Of a stretch of DNA of 64,000 bases, positions 1-8,383 are shown in pieces (within the stretch, counting starts at the first letter, position 1; the number at the start of each line of letters is the position of its first letter). The translations under genes and the position numbers were made by a program. The notes under the pieces are model-generated. The model made no database searches and had not been told where the DNA came from. It saw only the letters and a program-made list of their open reading frames with translations. The stretch lies in NCBI RefSeq assembly GCF_035978755.1, contig NZ_CP108414.1, forward strand, positions 5,518,001-5,582,000, read 5' to 3'. The DNA is from Streptomyces sp. NBC_01298. GTDB taxonomy: Bacteria > Actinomycetota > Actinomycetes > Streptomycetales > Streptomycetaceae.

Positions 1-152
1 TCATGGTCACCCACGACCCGGTCGCCGCCTCCTACGCGGACCGCGTCATCTTCCTCGCGGACGGCCGGATCGTGGACGAGATGCACCGGCCCACCGCCGA
101 CCAGGTCCTGGACCGCATGAAGGACTTCGACGCCCGTGGGCGGACGTCATGA
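1..152 (+). CDS. ABC transporter ATP-binding protein, C-terminal fragment
   Basis: Only the last 49 or so residues are in the window. The fragment begins inside the H-loop segment (VMVTHDPVAASYADRVIF) and ends with DFDARGRTS. It is nearly the same as the end of the complete ATPase at 34115-34888, so this is a LolD/MacB-type ATPase that powers the FtsX-like permease following it. Its stop overlaps the permease start (ATGA), which implies translational coupling. Walker A, Q-loop and signature motifs lie outside the window, so integrity cannot be judged. Confidence 0.9.
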   Translation, partial: MVTHDPVAASYADRVIFLADGRIVDEMHRPTADQVLDRMKDFDARGRTS

Positions 153-2722
153 CCGTCATGAAGACCGCGCGGCGCAACTTCTTCGCGCACAAGGGGCGGA
201 TGGCGCTCTCCGCCGTGGCCGTCCTGCTGTCCGTCGCCTTCGTCTGCGGGACGCTGGTGTTCACGGACACCATGAACACCACCTTCGACAAGCTGTTCGC
301 GGTCACCAACTCCAATGTCACGGTCACCCCGAAGGAGGCCGAGAACAGCGGGGAGACCCCCGACACCGGCAAGCCGCAGGCGCTGCCCGCCTCCGTCGTC
401 GCGCAGGTGGAGAAGGCCGAGGGCGTGAAGTCCGTCGAGGGCGGCGTCTCCTCGATGGCGGTCACCGTCGTCAACTCCAAGAACGAGAACCTCGGTTCGA
501 CCACCGGAGCCCCGACCTTCGCGGGCAACTGGACCGAGAACGAGCTGAAGTCGATGAAGATCATCGAGGGGCAGGCCCCGCGCGGCCCCACCGACGTGAT
601 GATCGACAGCGACACCGCGAAGAAGCACCACCTGAAGCTCGGTGACGACATCCGCACGATCGCCGTCACCGGCGACATCCGCTCCAAGATCACCGGCATC
701 GCCGCGTTCACCGTGACCAACCCGGGTGCGACCATCGTCTACTTCGACACCGCCACCGCGCAGCAGAAGCTGCTCGGCGCCCCGGACGCCTTCACCCACC
801 TGAATGTCACCGCCAAGGACGGGGTGAGCGACGCGCAGCTCAAGACGCATGTGGCTGCCGCCGTCGGCGCCGACACCTACAAGCTGCAGACCGCGAAGGA
901 AGCCGCGGACGCCAACAAGAAGAGCATGGACTTCCTCGACATCATGAAGTGGGTGATGCTCGGCTTCGCCGCGATCGCCTTCCTCGTCGGGATCTTCCTG
1001 ATCTTCAACACCTTCTCGATGCTGGTCGCCCAGCGCACCCGTGAGATCGGCCTGATGCGGGCCATCGGCGCCGACAGCGGCCAGGTGCTCAAGTCGGTGG
1101 TCATCGAGGCCCTGCTGCTCGGCGTGGTCGGCTCGATCCTCGGCGTCGCCGCCGGCGTCGGCCTGGCCGTCGGCCTGATGCAGCTCATGAGCCAGATGGG
1201 CATGAGCCTGTCCACCGAGGACCTGACCATCGCCTGGACCACGCCGGTCGTGGGCATCGTCCTCGGCGTCGTCGTGACTGTCGTCTCCGCCTTCATACCG
1301 GCCCGCCGGGCCGGCAAGGTCTCCCCGATGGCCGCCCTGCGCGAGTCCGGCACCCCCGGTGACAAGAAGGCAGGCCGGATCCGCGCCGCCCTGGGCCTGG
1401 GCCTCACCGGCATCGGCGCCGCGGCCCTGTACCTGGCCGGTACCGCCGACTCCGCCGGTACCGGAGCGAAGTGGCTGGGGCTGGGCGTCCTGTTCACCCT
1501 CATCGGCTTCATCGTGATCGGCCCGCTCCTCGCGGGCGTCGTGGTCCGGGCCCTGTCCGCCCCGGTGCTGCGGCCCTTCGGCTCCATAGGCCGCCTCGCC
1601 GAGCGCAACGCGCTGCGCAACCCGCGCCGCACCGGTGCCACCGCCGCCGCGCTGATGATCGGCCTCGCGCTGGTCGCCTGCCTGTCGGTGGTCGGCTCCT
1701 CGATGGTGGCCTCGGCCACCGACGAGCTCGACAAGTCGGTCGGTGCGGACTTCATCGTCCAGTCCCAGACCGGGCAGCCGGTCGTACCGCAGGCCGAGGA
1801 GGCGCTGCGGGCCACGCCGGGCCTGGCGCACGTCACCGCCTACCGGGAGGTCGATGCCAAGATCACCGCCCCCGACGGCACCACCGAGTCGGACGGGATC
1901 GGGGTCCAGGACCCCACGTACGCCCAGGACGTCCGCCGCAAGACGACCGCCGGCGAGCACGCGGACGCGTACAAGCCGGGCTCGATGTCGGTGGGCTCCG
2001 AGTTCGCCACGAAGCACCAGGTGAAGCTCGGTGACGAGCTGACGGTCGCCTTCACCGGGGGCAAGACCACGAAGCTCAAGGTCGCGGCGATCACGAGCGA
2101 CGAGGGCAACCTCGACAAGGGCATGAAGTACGTCAGCACCGCCGTCGCCGAGGCGAACCTGCCCGCCGACAAGATGCCCCGGCCCTTCATGGTGCTGGCC
2201 ACCGCGAAGGACGGCCAGGACGACGCCGCCTACGCGGCGGTCAAGTCGGCGCTGGCCGAGTACCCGCAGTACCAGGTGCTCAACCAGACGGACTACAAGC
2301 AGGCGCTGAAGGACCAGGTCGGCCAGCTGCTGAACGTGGTCTACGCCCTCCTCGCCCTCGCGATCATCGTCGCGGTCCTGGGCGTGGTGAACACCCTGGC
2401 CCTCTCGGTGGTCGAGCGGACCCGCGAGATCGGCCTGATGCGCGCCATCGGTCTCTCCCGCCGCCAGCTGCGCCGCATGATCCGCCTGGAGTCGGTGGTC
2501 ATCGCCCTCTTCGGCGCCCTGCTGGGCCTCGGCCTGGGCATGGGCTGGGGCGCCACCGCCCATCAGCTCCTCGCACTGGAGGGCATGAAGATCCTCGAGA
2601 TCCCGTGGCCCACCATCCTCGGCGTGTTCGCCGGCTCCGCCCTGGTCGGCCTGCTGGCCGCCCTGGTCCCGGCCTTCCGGGCGGGCCGGATGAACGTCCT
2701 GAACGCGATCGCCAGCGAGTAG
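149..2722 (+). CDS. FtsX-like ABC transporter permease
   Basis: 857-residue membrane protein with two FtsX/MacB-type halves. An N-terminal membrane segment (about 17-37) is followed by a large extracytoplasmic domain, then three membrane helices (about 260-390) ending near FIPARRAGKVSPMAALRES. A second extracytoplasmic domain follows, then a C-terminal three-helix unit with the same VERTREIGLMRAIG motif. Such proteins export lipids, peptides or lipoproteins, or transmit force across the membrane; the substrate is unknown. ATG at 149 overlaps the ATPase stop. The protein is a clear paralogue of the permease at 31498-34050, sharing domain order and the motif AQRTREIGLMRAIGA (AQRTKELALLRAVGA there). 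Confidence 0.92.
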   Translation: MTVMKTARRNFFAHKGRMALSAVAVLLSVAFVCGTLVFTDTMNTTFDKLFAVTNSNVTVTPKEAENSGETPDTGKPQALPASVVAQVEKAEGVKSVEGGVSSMAVTVVNSKNENLGSTTGAPTFAGNWTENELKSMKIIEGQAPRGPTDVMIDSDTAKKHHLKLGDDIRTIAVTGDIRSKITGIAAFTVTNPGATIVYFDTATAQQKLLGAPDAFTHLNVTAKDGVSDAQLKTHVAAAVGADTYKLQTAKEAADANKKSMDFLDIMKWVMLGFAAIAFLVGIFLIFNTFSMLVAQRTREIGLMRAIGADSGQVLKSVVIEALLLGVVGSILGVAAGVGLAVGLMQLMSQMGMSLSTEDLTIAWTTPVVGIVLGVVVTVVSAFIPARRAGKVSPMAALRESGTPGDKKAGRIRAALGLGLTGIGAAALYLAGTADSAGTGAKWLGLGVLFTLIGFIVIGPLLAGVVVRALSAPVLRPFGSIGRLAERNALRNPRRTGATAAALMIGLALVACLSVVGSSMVASATDELDKSVGADFIVQSQTGQPVVPQAEEALRATPGLAHVTAYREVDAKITAPDGTTESDGIGVQDPTYAQDVRRKTTAGEHADAYKPGSMSVGSEFATKHQVKLGDELTVAFTGGKTTKLKVAAITSDEGNLDKGMKYVSTAVAEANLPADKMPRPFMVLATAKDGQDDAAYAAVKSALAEYPQYQVLNQTDYKQALKDQVGQLLNVVYALLALAIIVAVLGVVNTLALSVVERTREIGLMRAIGLSRRQLRRMIRLESVVIALFGALLGLGLGMGWGATAHQLLALEGMKILEIPWPTILGVFAGSALVGLLAALVPAFRAGRMNVLNAIASE

Positions 2723-2746
2723 TCGCCGGTCGGTCGTTCGGGGGAG

Positions 2747-2788
2747 CCCCGGCCCCGCCCCACCCTTTCGGGCGGGGCGGGGCCGGGG
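2747..2788. terminator. bidirectional terminator hairpin between permease and PIN toxin
   Basis: About 19 paired bases with one A.C mismatch around a TTTC loop, in the gap between the converging permease and toxin genes. GC-rich stems without a long T tract are usual for Streptomyces terminators. Confidence 0.75.
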
Positions 2789-2792
2789 TCGT

Positions 2793-3167
2793 TCACACGC
2801 TCATGACGGGCACGTCGTAGAGCGGGATGTGCTTGTCCCGGGTGACGAGGGTGAGCCCCTCCGTCTGGGCCTGGGCGATCAGTATCCGGTCGAAGGGGTC
2901 CCTGTGGTGCAGGGGCAGCTGACCCGCCCGGATTCCGTGAAGAGCCGTGATCGGGAGGGGCCTGAGCTGGCAGTCCCGGGCCTGTTCCGGCAGGTCCTCC
3001 GGGCCGTCCAGCTTGCCGAGCGCCTGCTTGACGGACAGTTCCCAGGGGGTGACGGCGCTGACGTGGACGAGCCGCTCGGTGTCCAGCAGATGCTTCACTT
3101 CGTCCGACAGTTGGGGCGAGTCCGTCAGCCACCACACGATGACGTGCGTGTCGGCCAGAAGCTTCAC
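2793..3167 (-). CDS. PIN-domain (VapC-type) toxin ribonuclease
   Basis: 124 residues, the usual length for a single-domain PIN toxin. The acidic residues expected in the metal-binding site are present: D6 in LLADTHVIVWW, the Glu of SAVTPWELSVK, the Asp in HRDPFDRILIAQA and the Asp in LVTRDKHIP. The GTG start at 3167 overlaps the stop of the upstream Phd-type antitoxin, so the pair is translationally coupled. Family members cleave RNA, often tRNA, when freed from the antitoxin; the target here is unknown. Position between a transporter gene and mfd suggests an acquired module. Confidence 0.88.
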   Translation of the reverse strand: MKLLADTHVIVWWLTDSPQLSDEVKHLLDTERLVHVSAVTPWELSVKQALGKLDGPEDLPEQARDCQLRPLPITALHGIRAGQLPLHHRDPFDRILIAQAQTEGLTLVTRDKHIPLYDVPVMSV

Positions 3168-3439
3168 TCGGAAGCTTCGGTGGCCGGGGCGGGGAGCAGT
3201 CCGAAGGCCTCGGCGAAGCCGGGATCGTCGGACATGTCGTCGAAGTCCTCGTGGAAGACGACGGGCTCGGTGACCGATCCTCGGGCCGTCCGCCGGACCT
3301 TCCCCGCGAGCGGGATCACCTTGGCCACCGGCTCGCCGGCCTTGCTGATGATCACCTCTTCGCCGGTGGCGACGGTCTCCAGGATCTTGGAGAAGTTCGT
3401 CTTCGCGTCGTGGACGTTGTACTGCCGGGCCGCTTCCAT
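3164..3439 (-). CDS. Phd/YefM-family antitoxin
   Basis: 91 residues. The N-terminal half (ARQYNVHDAKTNFSKILETV then GEEVIISKAGEPVAKVIPL) is the typical Phd/YefM DNA-binding fold. The acidic C-terminal tail (FHEDFDDMSDDPGFAEAFG) is the probable toxin-neutralising region. ATG at 3439 has GGAG 8 nt upstream. The antitoxin gene precedes and overlaps the toxin gene, so both are made from one transcript, presumably repressed by the complex. I saw no unambiguous operator in 3440-3500. Confidence 0.88.
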   Translation of the reverse strand: MEAARQYNVHDAKTNFSKILETVATGEEVIISKAGEPVAKVIPLAGKVRRTARGSVTEPVVFHEDFDDMSDDPGFAEAFGLLPAPATEASE

Positions 3440-3669
3440 CGCGCACTCCAGGGCATGGGCGAAGAGGTGGACTAACTATCGGGCTAAGCGTAATCAGGTC
3501 GGCGCAGTCCGCGCCAGTTCCGTCACCCTCACGAGGGACCCGGATCCCACGCGCGGGTGTCGGAGCCGCGTCGTAGGGTGGGAACCCCCGGCCCGTTCGA
3601 CGTGTCGGGTCCTTCGCGTTGCCGCCTCGCGGGGACGCGCCGCACCTCACCGGACGGAAAGCCGCCTTC

Positions 3670-6600
3670 ATGAGCCTGCACGGACTGCTCGACGCCGTCA
3701 CCCGGGACCCCGCACTCGCAGAGGCGATCACCGCGGCCGGTGACGGCAACCGCATGCACGTGGACCTCGTCGGCCCGGCCGCCGCGCGGCCCTTCGCCAT
3801 CGCCGCGCTGGCCGCCCGTACCGGGCGCACCGTGCTCGCCGTCACCGCCACCGGCCGGGAGGCGGAGGACCTGGCCGCCGCGCTGCGCTCGATGCTCAAC
3901 CCCGACGAGGTCGCGGAGTACCCCTCCTGGGAGACGCTGCCGCACGAACGGCTGAGCCCGCGCAGCGATACCGTGGGCCGCCGGATCGCCGTACTGCGCC
4001 GCCTCGCGCACCCCAGCAAGGACGACCCCGCCGCCGGCCCGGTCTCCGTGGTCGTCGCGCCGATCCGCTCCGTGCTCCAGCCCCAGGTCAAGGGGCTCGG
4101 GGACCTGGTTCCGGTGAGCCTGCGCCAGGGCGAGAGCGTGGACCTCGGCGCGGTGACGCAGGCGCTCGCCGCAGCCGCGTACGCCCGGGTGGAGCTCGTC
4201 GAGAAGCGCGGCGAGTTCGCGGTGCGCGGCGGCATCCTCGACGTGTTCCCGCCCACCGAGGAGCACCCGCTGCGCGTGGAGTTCTGGGGCGACGAGGTCG
4301 AGGAGATCCGCTACTTCAAGGTCGCCGACCAGCGCTCCCTGGAGATCGCCGAGCACGGCCTGTGGGCCCCTCCCTGCCGGGAACTGCTGCTGACCGACGA
4401 GGTGCGCGGGCGCGCCGCGGCCCTCGCGGAGCTCCACCCCGAGCTGGGCGAACTGCTCCACAAGATCGCCGAAGGCATCGCCGTCGAGGGCATGGAGTCC
4501 CTGGCGCCGGTCCTGGTCGACGACATGGAGCTGCTGATCGACGTACTGCCGGCCGGTTCGATGGCCGTCGTGTGCGACCCGGAGCGGGTGCGGACGCGGG
4601 CCTCGGACCTGGTGGCGACCTCCCAGGAGTTCCTGATGGCCTCCTGGGCCGCCACCGCCGGCGGCGGTGAGGCCCCCATCGACGTGGGCGCGGCCTCGCT
4701 GCGCGGGATCGCCGACGTACGGGAGCACGCGCGCGAGCTCGGCATGATGTGGTGGTCGGTATCCCCCTTCGCGGCGGACGAGGACGCAGCCGTCGGCCGC
4801 GACACCCTCAGCCTCGGCATGCACGCCCCCGAGGCCTATCGCGGCGACACCGCCCGCGCGCTCGCCGACACCAAGGCCTGGCTCGCCGACGGCTGGCGCA
4901 CCGTCTACCTCACCGAGGGCCACGGCCCGGCCGCCCGTACCGTCGAGGTGCTCGGCGGCGAGGGCATCGCGGCCCGCCTGGAGGCGGACGTCACCGTCCT
5001 GGAACCCTCGCTGGTCCACGTCTCGTGCGGCTCCCTCGACAACGGCTTCGTCGACCCGGTCCTCAAGCTCGCCGTCCTCACCGAGACCGACCTGACCGGT
5101 CAGCGCACCGCCACCAAGGACCTCGGCCGGATGCCGACCCGGCGCCGCAAGACGATCGACCCCCTCACCCTGGAGGTCGGCGACTACATCGTCCACGAGC
5201 AGCACGGCGTCGGCCGCTACATCGAGATGGTGCAGCGAACCGTGCAGGGCGCCACCCGCGAGTACCTGCTCGTCGAGTACGCCCCGGCCAAGCGCGGCCA
5301 GCCCGGCGACCGCCTCTACATCCCCACCGACCAGCTGGAGCAGGTCACCAAGTACGTCGGCGGCGAGGCCCCGACGCTGCACCGGCTCGGCGGCGCCGAC
5401 TGGACCAAGACCAAGGCGCGCGCGAAGAAGGCGGTCAAGGAGATCGCCGCCGACCTCATCAAGCTCTACAGCGCCCGCATGGCGGCCCCCGGCCACACCT
5501 TCGGCCCCGACACCCCCTGGCAGCGCGAGCTGGAGGACGCCTTCCCGTACGCGGAGACCCCCGACCAGCTCACCACCATCGCCGAGGTCAAGGAGGACAT
5601 GGAGAAGTCGGTCCCCATGGACCGCCTCATCTGCGGTGACGTGGGCTACGGAAAGACCGAGATCGCGGTCCGCGCCGCCTTCAAGGCGGTCCAGGACGGC
5701 AAGCAGGTGGCCGTGCTCGTCCCGACCACGCTGCTGGTGCAGCAGCACTTCGGGACCTTCTCCGAGCGGTACGCGCAGTTCCCGGTCAAGGTGAAGCCAC
5801 TGTCGCGCTTCCAGAGCGAGGGCGAGTCCAAGGCGACGCTGGAGGGCCTCAAGGAGGGCTCCGTCGACATCGTCATCGGCACGCACCGGCTGTTCTCGCA
5901 GGAGACCAAGTTCAAGGACCTGGGCCTGGTCATCGTCGACGAGGAGCAGCGGTTCGGCGTCGAGCACAAGGAACAGCTGAAGAAGCTGCGCGCCAACGTG
6001 GACGTGCTGACGATGTCGGCGACCCCGATCCCGCGCACCTTGGAGATGGCGGTCACCGGCATCCGAGAGATGTCCACGATCACCACCCCGCCCGAGGAGC
6101 GCCACCCGGTCCTGACCTTCGTCGGCCCCTACGAGGAGAAGCAGATCGGCGCCGCGATCCGCCGCGAGCTGCTCCGCGAGGGCCAGTGCTTCTACATCCA
6201 CAACCGGGTCGAGTCCATCGACCGGGCGGCCGCCAAGCTGCGCGAGATCGTGCCCGAGGCGCGCATCGCGACGGCGCACGGCCAGATGTCCGAACAGGCC
6301 CTGGAACAGGTCGTGGTGGACTTCTGGGAGAAGAAGTTCGACGTCCTCGTCTCCACGACGATCGTCGAATCCGGCATCGACATCTCCAACGCCAACACCC
6401 TCATCGTCGAGCGCGGCGACAACTTCGGCCTCTCCCAGCTCCACCAGCTGCGCGGCCGCGTGGGCCGTGGCCGCGAGCGCGGGTACGCGTACTTCCTCTA
6501 CCCGCCGGAGAAGCCGCTGACCGAGACCGCGCACGAGCGGCTCGCGACGATCGCCCAGCACACCGAAATGGGCGCCGGCATGTACGTGGCGATGAAGGAC

Positions 6601-7206
6601 CTGGAGATCCGCGGCGCGGGCAACCTGCTCGGCGGCGAGCAGTCCGGCCACATCGCGGGCGTCGGCTTCGACCTCTACATCCGGATGGTCGGCGAGGCCG
6701 TGGCGGACTACCGGTCGGCCGTCGACGGATCGGTCGAGGAGGAGCCGCCGCTGGAGGTGAAGATCGAGCTGCCGGTCGACGCGCACGTCCCGCACGACTA
6801 CGCGCCGGGCGAGCGGCTGCGCCTCCAGGCGTACCGGTCCATCGCGGCGGCCAACTCCGAGGAGGACGTCAAGGCGGTCCGCGAGGAGCTCACCGACCGC
6901 TACGGCAAGCTGCCGGAGCCGGTGGAGAACCTGCTGCTGGTGGCCGGACTGCGGATGCTCGCCCGTGCCTGCGGGGTCGGTGACATCACCCTCCAGGGCC
7001 CCAACATCCGCTTCGGGCCGGTGGAGTTGCGCGAATCGCAGGAGCTGCGGCTGAAGCGGCTCTACCCGGGGTCGGTCATCAAGCCGGCCGCCTCGCAGGT
7101 GCTGGTGCCGCGGCCGAAGACCGCCCGGGTGGGCGGGAAGCCGCTGGTCGGACGGGAACTGCTCGGCTGGACCGGGGAGTTCCTCGCCACGATCCTCGGT
7201 TCGTAG
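3670..7206 (+). CDS. mfd: transcription-repair coupling factor Mfd
   Basis: 1178 residues, the normal full length. Order: UvrB-like N-terminal region (about 1-350), CarD-like RNA polymerase interaction domain starting near 499 (VGDYIVHEQHGVGRYIEM), RecG-like helicase core with Walker A GDVGYGKTEIA near 655 and DEEQ box near 754, motif VI near QLRGRVGRGRERGYAYF, and a C-terminal TRCF domain. Mfd displaces stalled RNA polymerase and recruits UvrA for strand-specific repair. I chose ATG 3670 (MSLHGLLDAV), preceded by GGACGGAAA, over an in-frame ATG 17 codons upstream. Confidence 0.97.
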   Translation: MSLHGLLDAVTRDPALAEAITAAGDGNRMHVDLVGPAAARPFAIAALAARTGRTVLAVTATGREAEDLAAALRSMLNPDEVAEYPSWETLPHERLSPRSDTVGRRIAVLRRLAHPSKDDPAAGPVSVVVAPIRSVLQPQVKGLGDLVPVSLRQGESVDLGAVTQALAAAAYARVELVEKRGEFAVRGGILDVFPPTEEHPLRVEFWGDEVEEIRYFKVADQRSLEIAEHGLWAPPCRELLLTDEVRGRAAALAELHPELGELLHKIAEGIAVEGMESLAPVLVDDMELLIDVLPAGSMAVVCDPERVRTRASDLVATSQEFLMASWAATAGGGEAPIDVGAASLRGIADVREHARELGMMWWSVSPFAADEDAAVGRDTLSLGMHAPEAYRGDTARALADTKAWLADGWRTVYLTEGHGPAARTVEVLGGEGIAARLEADVTVLEPSLVHVSCGSLDNGFVDPVLKLAVLTETDLTGQRTATKDLGRMPTRRRKTIDPLTLEVGDYIVHEQHGVGRYIEMVQRTVQGATREYLLVEYAPAKRGQPGDRLYIPTDQLEQVTKYVGGEAPTLHRLGGADWTKTKARAKKAVKEIAADLIKLYSARMAAPGHTFGPDTPWQRELEDAFPYAETPDQLTTIAEVKEDMEKSVPMDRLICGDVGYGKTEIAVRAAFKAVQDGKQVAVLVPTTLLVQQHFGTFSERYAQFPVKVKPLSRFQSEGESKATLEGLKEGSVDIVIGTHRLFSQETKFKDLGLVIVDEEQRFGVEHKEQLKKLRANVDVLTMSATPIPRTLEMAVTGIREMSTITTPPEERHPVLTFVGPYEEKQIGAAIRRELLREGQCFYIHNRVESIDRAAAKLREIVPEARIATAHGQMSEQALEQVVVDFWEKKFDVLVSTTIVESGIDISNANTLIVERGDNFGLSQLHQLRGRVGRGRERGYAYFLYPPEKPLTETAHERLATIAQHTEMGAGMYVAMKDLEIRGAGNLLGGEQSGHIAGVGFDLYIRMVGEAVADYRSAVDGSVEEEPPLEVKIELPVDAHVPHDYAPGERLRLQAYRSIAAANSEEDVKAVREELTDRYGKLPEPVENLLLVAGLRMLARACGVGDITLQGPNIRFGPVELRESQELRLKRLYPGSVIKPAASQVLVPRPKTARVGGKPLVGRELLGWTGEFLATILGS

Positions 7207-7235
7207 GCGGGACGCCCGCGGGTGCGGGTACGGCG

Positions 7236-7276
7236 ACGGCCGCGTCGGGGACCTTCCGGTCCCCGGTCGCGGCCGT
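7236..7276. terminator. terminator hairpin after mfd
   Basis: Inverted repeat with a 9-bp outer and a 7-bp inner stem (ACGGCCGCG/CGCGGCCGT and GGGGACC/GGTCCCC) around TTCC. It sits between converging mfd and the small gene at 7294. Confidence 0.7.
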
Positions 7277-7293
7277 TCGCGTTCCCGCGGGGG

Positions 7294-7455
7294 TTACTTG
7301 TTCGGGTCGTCGTCGATGCCGAGCTTCTCTTCCATCGTCTGCTGGGCCTTGTCGATCTGGTCCGCGTACTTGTTGCCGGTCTTCTCGTTGGCCTCTTGTT
7401 CGAGGTTGTCGGAGATGTCCTTGCCCTTGTCCTTGAACCTGTCGAAAATCCCCAT
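7294..7455 (-). CDS. small MT0933-like (Rv0909-type) antitoxin-family protein
   Basis: A 53-residue protein starting MGIFDRFKDKGKD and ending GIDDDPNK, rich in Lys, Asp and Glu, with helical amphipathic character and a central EANEKTGNKYADQIDKAQ segment. This matches the small MGxFDK..KDKA proteins annotated in actinobacteria as MT0933-like antitoxins. Translation starts with an excellent Shine-Dalgarno (GGAAGGAG about 8 nt before ATG), which supports a real gene. No toxin gene lies next to it, so an antitoxin role is doubtful; a stress-related helical protein is equally possible. Confidence 0.75.
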   Translation of the reverse strand: MGIFDRFKDKGKDISDNLEQEANEKTGNKYADQIDKAQQTMEEKLGIDDDPNK

Positions 7456-7525
7456 GCTCGGGCTCCTTCCGTAATCCCCTCTGCGACGCTACGCCCGTTT
7501 GGGGCGGTTCGCTCGCTAGAGAGTC

Positions 7526-7557
7526 GGAACGTCCCGTTAAGGCGTGGAGTTTAGGAT
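7526..7557 (+). promoter_or_regulatory. candidate ECF (sigma-R-like) promoter of the HNH gene
   Basis: GGAAC at 7526-7530 and GTT at 7549-7551 are separated by exactly 18 bp, close to the sigma-R consensus GGAAT-N18-GTT. An overlapping TAGGAT (7552-7557) ends 8 nt before the ATG at 7566. Motif matching only. Confidence 0.35.
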
Positions 7558-7565
7558 CTTGTCCT

Positions 7566-8285
7566 ATGCGTCCCCGCCCGCTGTTTCCCGCCCTCCTGCT
7601 CGCCGCCTCCGCCGCCGCCGTCTCCGGCTGTACGGCGCCCCCCGCGGCCGGCGCCGGTGCGAGTGCGAACGCCCCCGGCCCCGCCAACGGGCCGGTCGCC
7701 TTGGCCTCGGTGGACGGGCTCGCGGTCAAGGGGCGGGCGCCGAAGACGGGGTACGCGCGCGAGCGGTTCGGCAAGGGCTGGCTGGACACCGACGGCAGCG
7801 GCTGCGGGACCCGCGAGGACATCCTCAAGCGGGACCTGGCCCGGACCACCTTCAAGGACGGCTGCAAGGTGCTGACCGGGGTGCTGGAGAAGGACCCCTA
7901 CACCGGTGCCCGCATTCCGCACGAACGGGGCCGCACCGGCGTGGACATCGACCATGTTGTGGCCCTCTCCGACGCCTGGCAGAAGGGGGCAGGGGGCTGG
8001 GACAAGGGCAAGCGGATCGCCTTCGCCAATGATCCGCTGAACCTCCTCGCGGTCGACGCCGCGGCGAACCGCAAGAAGGGGGACGGCGACGCGGCCACCT
8101 GGCTTCCACCCGACCGCGGGTACCGCTGCCACTACGTCGCGGCCCAGATCGCGGTCAAGCGGAAGTACGGTCTGTGGGTCACGGTCGGCGAGCGCGACGC
8201 GATGAGGCGGGTGCTGACCGGCTGCCCGGGGGAGCGCCTGCCGACCGGCGGTAATTCCACCCGCCCGCCGGAGCGGCTGCGCTGA
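7566..8285 (+). CDS. secreted HNH endonuclease-family lipoprotein (DUF1524-like)
   Basis: 239 residues with a lipoprotein signal: hydrophobic N-terminus and a lipobox ending at Cys22 (AAAVSGC). The nuclease region carries the DUF1524/GmrSD C-terminal type HNH motif: VDIDHVVALSDAW near residue 125, then the Asn-rich segment NDPLNLLAVDAAANRKKGDG and a late Lys/Tyr-rich helix. The family cleaves DNA with a beta-beta-alpha-metal site; here it would act outside the membrane, perhaps in nutrient scavenging or competition. The ATG lies 8 nt after a -10-like TAGGAT, so the leader would be very short or absent. Confidence 0.85.
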   Translation: MRPRPLFPALLLAASAAAVSGCTAPPAAGAGASANAPGPANGPVALASVDGLAVKGRAPKTGYARERFGKGWLDTDGSGCGTREDILKRDLARTTFKDGCKVLTGVLEKDPYTGARIPHERGRTGVDIDHVVALSDAWQKGAGGWDKGKRIAFANDPLNLLAVDAAANRKKGDGDAATWLPPDRGYRCHYVAAQIAVKRKYGLWVTVGERDAMRRVLTGCPGERLPTGGNSTRPPERLR

Positions 8286-8294
8286 TCCCCCCCG

Positions 8295-8352
8295 GATCCA
8301 CCCCCTGGTCCCGCCCTTTGAATCCACCCCCTGGTTCCACCCCCTGGTTCCG
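8295..8352. repeat. short direct repeats, TCCACCCCCTGGT type
   Basis: Three clean copies of TCCACCCCCTGGT, plus degenerate CCGCCC-type variants, lie between the converging HNH and lipoprotein genes. Probably a slippage-generated spacer; no coding content. Confidence 0.6.
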
Positions 8353-8383
8353 CCCCTCGGAGCCCCCCTGGAGCGGGCCTCGG

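Noticed and set aside
32..2563. Very long minus-strand open frame opposite the ABC permease
   Set aside because: Antisense frames without stops are normal at this GC content; composition is His/Arg/Gly/Asp-rich with no domain, and the plus-strand gene is certain.
3529..6795. 1088-codon minus-strand frame opposite mfd
   Set aside because: Shadow of mfd; low-complexity composition and no Shine-Dalgarno or motif.
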